From: Arthrobacter rhizosphaerae
GTDB lineage: Bacteria > Actinomycetota > Actinomycetes > Actinomycetales > Micrococcaceae
DNA length: 64,000 nucleotides
Assembly (NCBI RefSeq): GCF_023062595.1
Contig: NZ_JALLAN010000014.1
Coordinates: forward strand, 94,647 to 158,646
Direction of reading: 5' to 3'
Positions within the stretch are counted from its first letter, which is position 1. Each line of letters begins with the position of its first letter. A model generated the notes under the pieces. The model saw only the letters and a program-made list of their open reading frames with translations, made no database searches and had not been told where the DNA came from. A program made the position numbers and the translations under genes. Below, one piece after another: positions 60,790 to 64,000 of this stretch.

Positions 60790-62933
60790 CAGCGTCCTTC
60801 CAGCTTTTGGTTTCGTTCGGCAACCTTGGCATCACGCTCAGCCAGCTTGGCAAACATATCGTTGTAAGCAGTCAGATCGGCGTCGTTATTCCTGTCCGCC
60901 GCCCGATCTGTCCGCCGGGTTTCCCGCTCATCCGAGCGGGACCACATCACGGCAACGCCGATTGCCACCAGCAGCGTGGGTACCTCGCCGATTCCCCACG
61001 CCACGGCTCCTCCTGTTTGCTGGTCCAAAAGGGCCGGCTGGCCCCAGGAACGGCCGAGGTTGCCGAAGTAGTCGGCGGCAAGCAAACCAGTGCCCCCCAT
61101 GATGGAAACACCGAAGAAGGCGTGGAAGCCCATGGTCGCCAGCAGCAGCAGGAGCCGCATGGGGTAAGGGGCACGCAGCGGCAATGGATCCGTACCGATC
61201 ATGGTCAACACGAAAATATAGCCCGTCAGTGCGAAGTGCAGGTTCATGAGCTCATGGCCCACATGCTCCCGCATGGCAAAGCTGAAGGCATCCGAGAAGT
61301 AGAACAACACAATCGAGCCGGCAAAGTTGGCAGCGGCGAAGAGCGGGTGGGTGACCAGCTTCGAGAACCGCGAGTGCACAAACAGCAGCAGCCATTCCCT
61401 GATCCCGCGCGAACCGTCTGAGCGGGCAGGAAGCGCCCGCAGGGCAAGAGTCACCGGCGACCCGAGCACCAGGAAGATGGGGGCCACCATGGTCAGCGCC
61501 ATGTGGTCCACCATGTGCGCAGAGAACAGCACGCGTCCGTAGACCGACGGTGCGCCGGATGTGATGTAGGTCAGGACCAGAAGCCCGATGACCCAGTTCA
61601 CGGTGCGGAACCAGGACCATTTGTCACCGCGCCGCAGGACTTTCCGGACACCGAGGATGTAGGCCACAAGTCCGAAGACAGCCACCGTGATCCACAGCCA
61701 GTCCATGCGCCACTCAGTGAACCAGCGTTCCGGGGTCAGCTCTGGGGGGAGCTCATAGCCGGTAAGGATGAACGCCGGAGATGCGTTGGGGGCGTACGTC
61801 GTGGGCTGTGGCGGCGCCGACCGTGCCAGCGCGACGGCGATTCCCGACGTCGCGCCCATGATCAACAGTTCCGCTATGACCAGCTGCCAAAGAACCCGCC
61901 GGGTGGAAAGCGCGGCTCCTGCCCGGCTCAGTTGCGGGATGATCCATTGACGGTGCATGAGTCCGATGGCGCCCAGCACCAGGGTGGCAGTGGCTTTGGC
62001 CATGACCAGCTGGCCATAGTCCGAGCCGAACAGGTCGTTCCAGTTAGTGAGGCGGATGCTCGCGTTGATTACGCCCGACGCGAAGACCAGGAAAAAGGCG
62101 AAGCCGGCAAGCGCTGAGAACCGGCGGAGTACTGCTTCGGTGATGTCGGTCTTACCCGCCGGTTTGGAGCCGGTGAGAATGCCGGACAGGGCCGCCAGCA
62201 TGATGATTCCGCCCACCCAGGCGGTCACTCCCATCACGTGCAGGCCCAGGGAGTTGATGGCGCCCTCGTGATCGCTCGAACTGGAAGAGTGGCCGACGAG
62301 GGCTGGCGGCACCAAACCGACCAGCGCCAGTACCAGAGTCAGTGCCAGGCCGGTGAGGGATCGCACGCCAAATAGTGCTGTGGTGACCACGGCAGCGATG
62401 ATGACGACGGCCAGCCAGGCCCTGCCCGTTTCGATATCCGTCATGAAGTACACCAGGGCACGTGTGAATTCGGCATCTCCTGCGACGGCCTGGCCGGCGA
62501 CATCCGAATACGTAAGCACCAGGACGGCAATGGCGGAAAGAGTCCACGCCACACCTGCCGCTGCGGCCACAGCCAGTGCCCTCGTAAAGGCGGGGTGCTC
62601 TGGCGATTCGTTGTCCTTGGAGCGGGATCCCCCGACCGACCTGGGGAGAATGCCTACAGCGAAGATGAGCCCTCCGACTACAGTCGCCAGCGACACGTTA
62701 TGGACGGCCTTGCTGATTGGCAGCCCCCAACGGACAAAAGCTCCTGGATCGGACACGTCACGCGCGGCTGCGGCACCAGAGAAGAGCAGTGCCGCTGTCA
62801 GGCCGAGCAATAGAGCGATGAGGCCTCCCAGCAGCCACGGCCTGGAGACGCCTAGGACGCCGGCGGCTCCCCGCTGCCCTACTGAGGGCGGCAGCGATGG
62901 GGCTGTGGAGGGGGATTTTGATGCGGAAGGCAC
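60789..62933 (-). CDS. CopD-CtaG fusion: copper resistance/cytochrome oxidase assembly
   Basis: 714 residues with about 14-16 membrane segments. The N-terminal half is CopD-like (LHVMGVTAWVGGIIMLAALSG). The C-terminal half is a caa3_CtaG domain (VLFSAHMVDHMALTMVAPIFLVLGSPVTLALRAL, with conserved HMVDH, and DQQTGGAVAWGIGEVPTL). It likely imports or delivers copper for cytochrome oxidase. Coupled with the redoxin downstream, which could keep copper sites reduced (inferred). The last ~50 residues are charged and cytoplasmic. Confidence 0.9.
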   Translation of the reverse strand: MPSASKSPSTAPSLPPSVGQRGAAGVLGVSRPWLLGGLIALLLGLTAALLFSGAAAARDVSDPGAFVRWGLPISKAVHNVSLATVVGGLIFAVGILPRSVGGSRSKDNESPEHPAFTRALAVAAAAGVAWTLSAIAVLVLTYSDVAGQAVAGDAEFTRALVYFMTDIETGRAWLAVVIIAAVVTTALFGVRSLTGLALTLVLALVGLVPPALVGHSSSSSDHEGAINSLGLHVMGVTAWVGGIIMLAALSGILTGSKPAGKTDITEAVLRRFSALAGFAFFLVFASGVINASIRLTNWNDLFGSDYGQLVMAKATATLVLGAIGLMHRQWIIPQLSRAGAALSTRRVLWQLVIAELLIMGATSGIAVALARSAPPQPTTYAPNASPAFILTGYELPPELTPERWFTEWRMDWLWITVAVFGLVAYILGVRKVLRRGDKWSWFRTVNWVIGLLVLTYITSGAPSVYGRVLFSAHMVDHMALTMVAPIFLVLGSPVTLALRALPARSDGSRGIREWLLLFVHSRFSKLVTHPLFAAANFAGSIVLFYFSDAFSFAMREHVGHELMNLHFALTGYIFVLTMIGTDPLPLRAPYPMRLLLLLATMGFHAFFGVSIMGGTGLLAADYFGNLGRSWGQPALLDQQTGGAVAWGIGEVPTLLVAIGVAVMWSRSDERETRRTDRAADRNNDADLTAYNDMFAKLAERDAKVAERNQKLEGR

Positions 62934-62994
62934 CTATCCATTCTCCGCTACACCGGTGAACTCCGCGAATCGAGCCGGCGAGGCTTAAACAGCA

Positions 62995-63026
62995 AGGGAA
63001 CGGCAGCCGTTAGGCTGCCGTTCCCT
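62995..63026 (-). terminator. Terminator of the HU gene
   Basis: Perfect 14-bp stem (62995-63008/63013-63026, loop GTTA) starts 20 bp after the HU stop. The minus strand continues TGCTGTTTAAG, a weak U tract. It separates HU from the CopD-CtaG gene. Confidence 0.85.
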
Positions 63027-63045
63027 CTAAGCCTGAAAGAAGACT

Positions 63046-63330
63046 CTACTTCTTGGAGACAGCAGCCTTCAGCTTGGAGCCTGCCGTCAGCTTGACGCTG
63101 TGGCCTGCGGCGATCTGGATGGTCTCGCCGGTCTGCGGGTTGCGGCCGGTGCGGGCAGCGCGGTCGGTACGCTCAACTGCGAGCCAACCCGGGATGGTGA
63201 TCTTTTCGCCCGAGGCGACAGAGGTCTCGAAAACCTCGAACAGTGCATCCAGCACGGAGTTGACGGCTGCCTGGCTGGTGCCGGCCTTGCCTGCTACCTC
63301 TGCAACAAGTTCACTACGGTTCTTAGCCAT
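63046..63330 (-). CDS. hup: HU-family DNA-binding protein
   Basis: 94 residues, single-domain HU (no basic tail as in mycobacterial HupB). Begins MAKNRSELVAEVAGKAGTSQAAVNSVLDALFEVFE; the DNA-binding arm holds RTDRAARTGRNPQTGE with the intercalating Pro. A strong AGGAGG precedes the ATG. It bends and compacts DNA. Immediately upstream lies the second 32-bp repeat array. Confidence 0.95.
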   Translation of the reverse strand: MAKNRSELVAEVAGKAGTSQAAVNSVLDALFEVFETSVASGEKITIPGWLAVERTDRAARTGRNPQTGETIQIAAGHSVKLTAGSKLKAAVSKK

Positions 63331-63942
63331 TTATGTCCTCCTGGACGGTCATGATTCTGGAGCCTGCATGCGGCATGCGTACAAGCCACTGTTCGAAAAC
63401 TTACCAGCTTGCCGCGATGAGGGCTGCAAATTCCGCGTGTTTCCGCGAGTTTTTGAGGAAAAACACGGGAAATCTCCCCTTTCGAGGGCATATTTCGCCC
63501 ACAGCGGACGCTCCCTCACGTTTCGCGGTACCTGGCCGGACGCTCCCTCACATCCTGCGGGTTCCAGCGTGACGCTCCCTCACATCCTGCGGGTTCCAGC
63601 GTGACGCTCCCTCACATCCTGCGGGTTCCAGCGTGACGCTCCCTCAGGTTTCGCAAGTTCCTCGCGTGACGCTCCCTCAGGTTTCGCAAGTTCCTCGCGT
63701 GACGCTCCCTCAGGTTTCGCAGGTTCCGGCGTGGAGGGGTCCCCGGGTTAAGGGTCGGGAGGTGAGGGAGGGTCCCCGGTAAACGGTCGGAAGGTGAGGG
63801 AGGGCCCCTGTTTTGGGGTCGGGAGGTGTGGGAGGGTCCCTGTTTTGGGTCGGTTTGTGGGGGAGGGTCCCTGGTGTGGGTGTTGTTTTAAATGGGGAGA
63901 GCCCCGACCAGTTCCCTGGTTCGGGGCTCTCGACCTTAATGG
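63331..63942. repeat. Second 32/33-bp-phased CTCCCTCA/GAGGGAG array (63508-63880) between HU and 5S rRNA
   Basis: Forward cores ACGCTCCCTCA start at 63508, 63540, 63572, 63604, 63636, 63669 and 63702 (spacing 32, 32, 32, 32, 33, 33). Units 2-4 are identical 32-mers; units 5-6 are identical 33-mers. Inverted cores (GGTGAGGGAGGG or variants) follow at 63761, 63793 and 63825, with a degraded one near 63857, all 32 bp apart. Order and polarity match the array at 43.6 kb. The first ~175 bp of the gap (63331-63507) hold the HU promoter region and nothing else I can identify. Confidence 0.9.
63897..63931 (-). terminator. Terminator of the rRNA operon
   Basis: GAGAGCCCCGA (63897-63907) pairs with TCGGGGCTCTC (63921-63931); the inner CCAG/CTGG extends the stem past one bulged T. 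It is just after the 3' end of the 5S gene on the minus strand. The minus strand continues CCCATTTAAAAC. Confidence 0.85.
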
Positions 63943-64000
63943 TTGTCCGGCGGTGACCTACTCTCCCACACCCTCCCGGGTGCAGTACCATCGGCGCTGT
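63943..64000 (-). rRNA. rrf: 5S rRNA, 3' part (runs off the window)
   Basis: The minus strand reads CGCCGATGGTACTGCACCC, GGGAGGGTGTGGGAGAGTAG and GTCACCGCCGGACA, the conserved 3' half of actinobacterial 5S rRNA. Only the last ~58 nt are in the window. The exact 3' end is set to within a few bases. It implies an rRNA operon entering from the right on the minus strand. Confidence 0.93.

Noticed and set aside
63508..63880. Coding sequence through the second repeat array
   Set aside because: Open frames exist on both strands, but they are low-complexity translations of the DNA repeat with no ribosome site or family match.

Overview
The window looks like a chromosomal segment of a high-GC Gram-positive bacterium of the Micrococcaceae, most likely Arthrobacter or Pseudarthrobacter. 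This inference rests on the GC-rich codon use, GTG and TTG starts, an Lsr2 nucleoid protein, a SAM-IV-type riboswitch, an Mrp antiporter with fused A and B subunits, and the overall protein flavour. Almost all of it is ordinary chromosome. I saw no transposase, phage module, CRISPR array or plasmid functions.

Layout. 1-3.1 kb: folate genes pabB (cut by the window edge) and a pabC-like aminotransferase, separated by an opposite-strand cardiolipin synthase. 3.2-6.1 kb: a MarR regulator with a likely tandem operator, then a SAM-IV-like riboswitch leading a DUF1737-rhodanese-metZ methionine operon. 6.2-9.7 kb: DoxX protein, a YbdK-type glutamate-cysteine ligase, and a MurA-like enzyme with an N-terminal XRE helix-turn-helix. 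9.9-13.1 kb: an ECF thiamine-precursor transporter (ykoE, fused ykoD, ykoC) under a TPP riboswitch. 13.3-15.9 kb: small conserved unknowns. 15.9-22.4 kb: the Mrp Na+/H+ antiporter operon. 22.6-26.0 kb: an MFS permease and a KhtTU-like K+/H+ antiporter pair. 26.2-28 kb: a PadR regulator with a perfect inverted-repeat operator and its coupled membrane protein. 28-30.4 kb: L,D-transpeptidase, dCTP deaminase, SRPBCC protein. 30.5-34.8 kb: three surface-polysaccharide genes (ugd, glycosyltransferase, flippase). 34.9-39.8 kb: tRNA-Gly(CCC), an SRPBCC protein, a 48-residue basic microprotein coupled to an alanine-dehydrogenase-family enzyme, and a divergent MFS/LysR pair. 39.9-46.3 kb: putA, an amino-acid permease and a LysR regulator that share an operator-like motif. 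46.4-50.2 kb: panD, AEC transporter, a REC-PP2C phosphatase and an LLM flavin oxidoreductase. 50.3-55.6 kb: a more unusual region with a secreted PxKF/Ig-like protein, a divergently transcribed membrane-tethered ECF sigma factor, Lsr2 and a small winged-helix protein. 55.8-63.3 kb: HerA-like ATPase, membrane-anchored unknown, thioredoxin-NHL protein, CopD-CtaG fusion and HU. 63.9-64 kb: the 3' end of a 5S rRNA gene on the minus strand.

The most unusual signal is not a gene. Two intergenic arrays (43.58-43.78 kb and 63.51-63.88 kb) are built from the same short core, CTCCCTCA/TGAGGGAG, repeated at 32-33 bp intervals. In both arrays the polarity flips in the middle, so each is a large inverted repeat. 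I know of no named element with this structure. Other features worth attention are the XRE-MurA fusion, the sigma-zinc finger-membrane fusion beside its likely surface target, and several well-formed operators and riboswitches.
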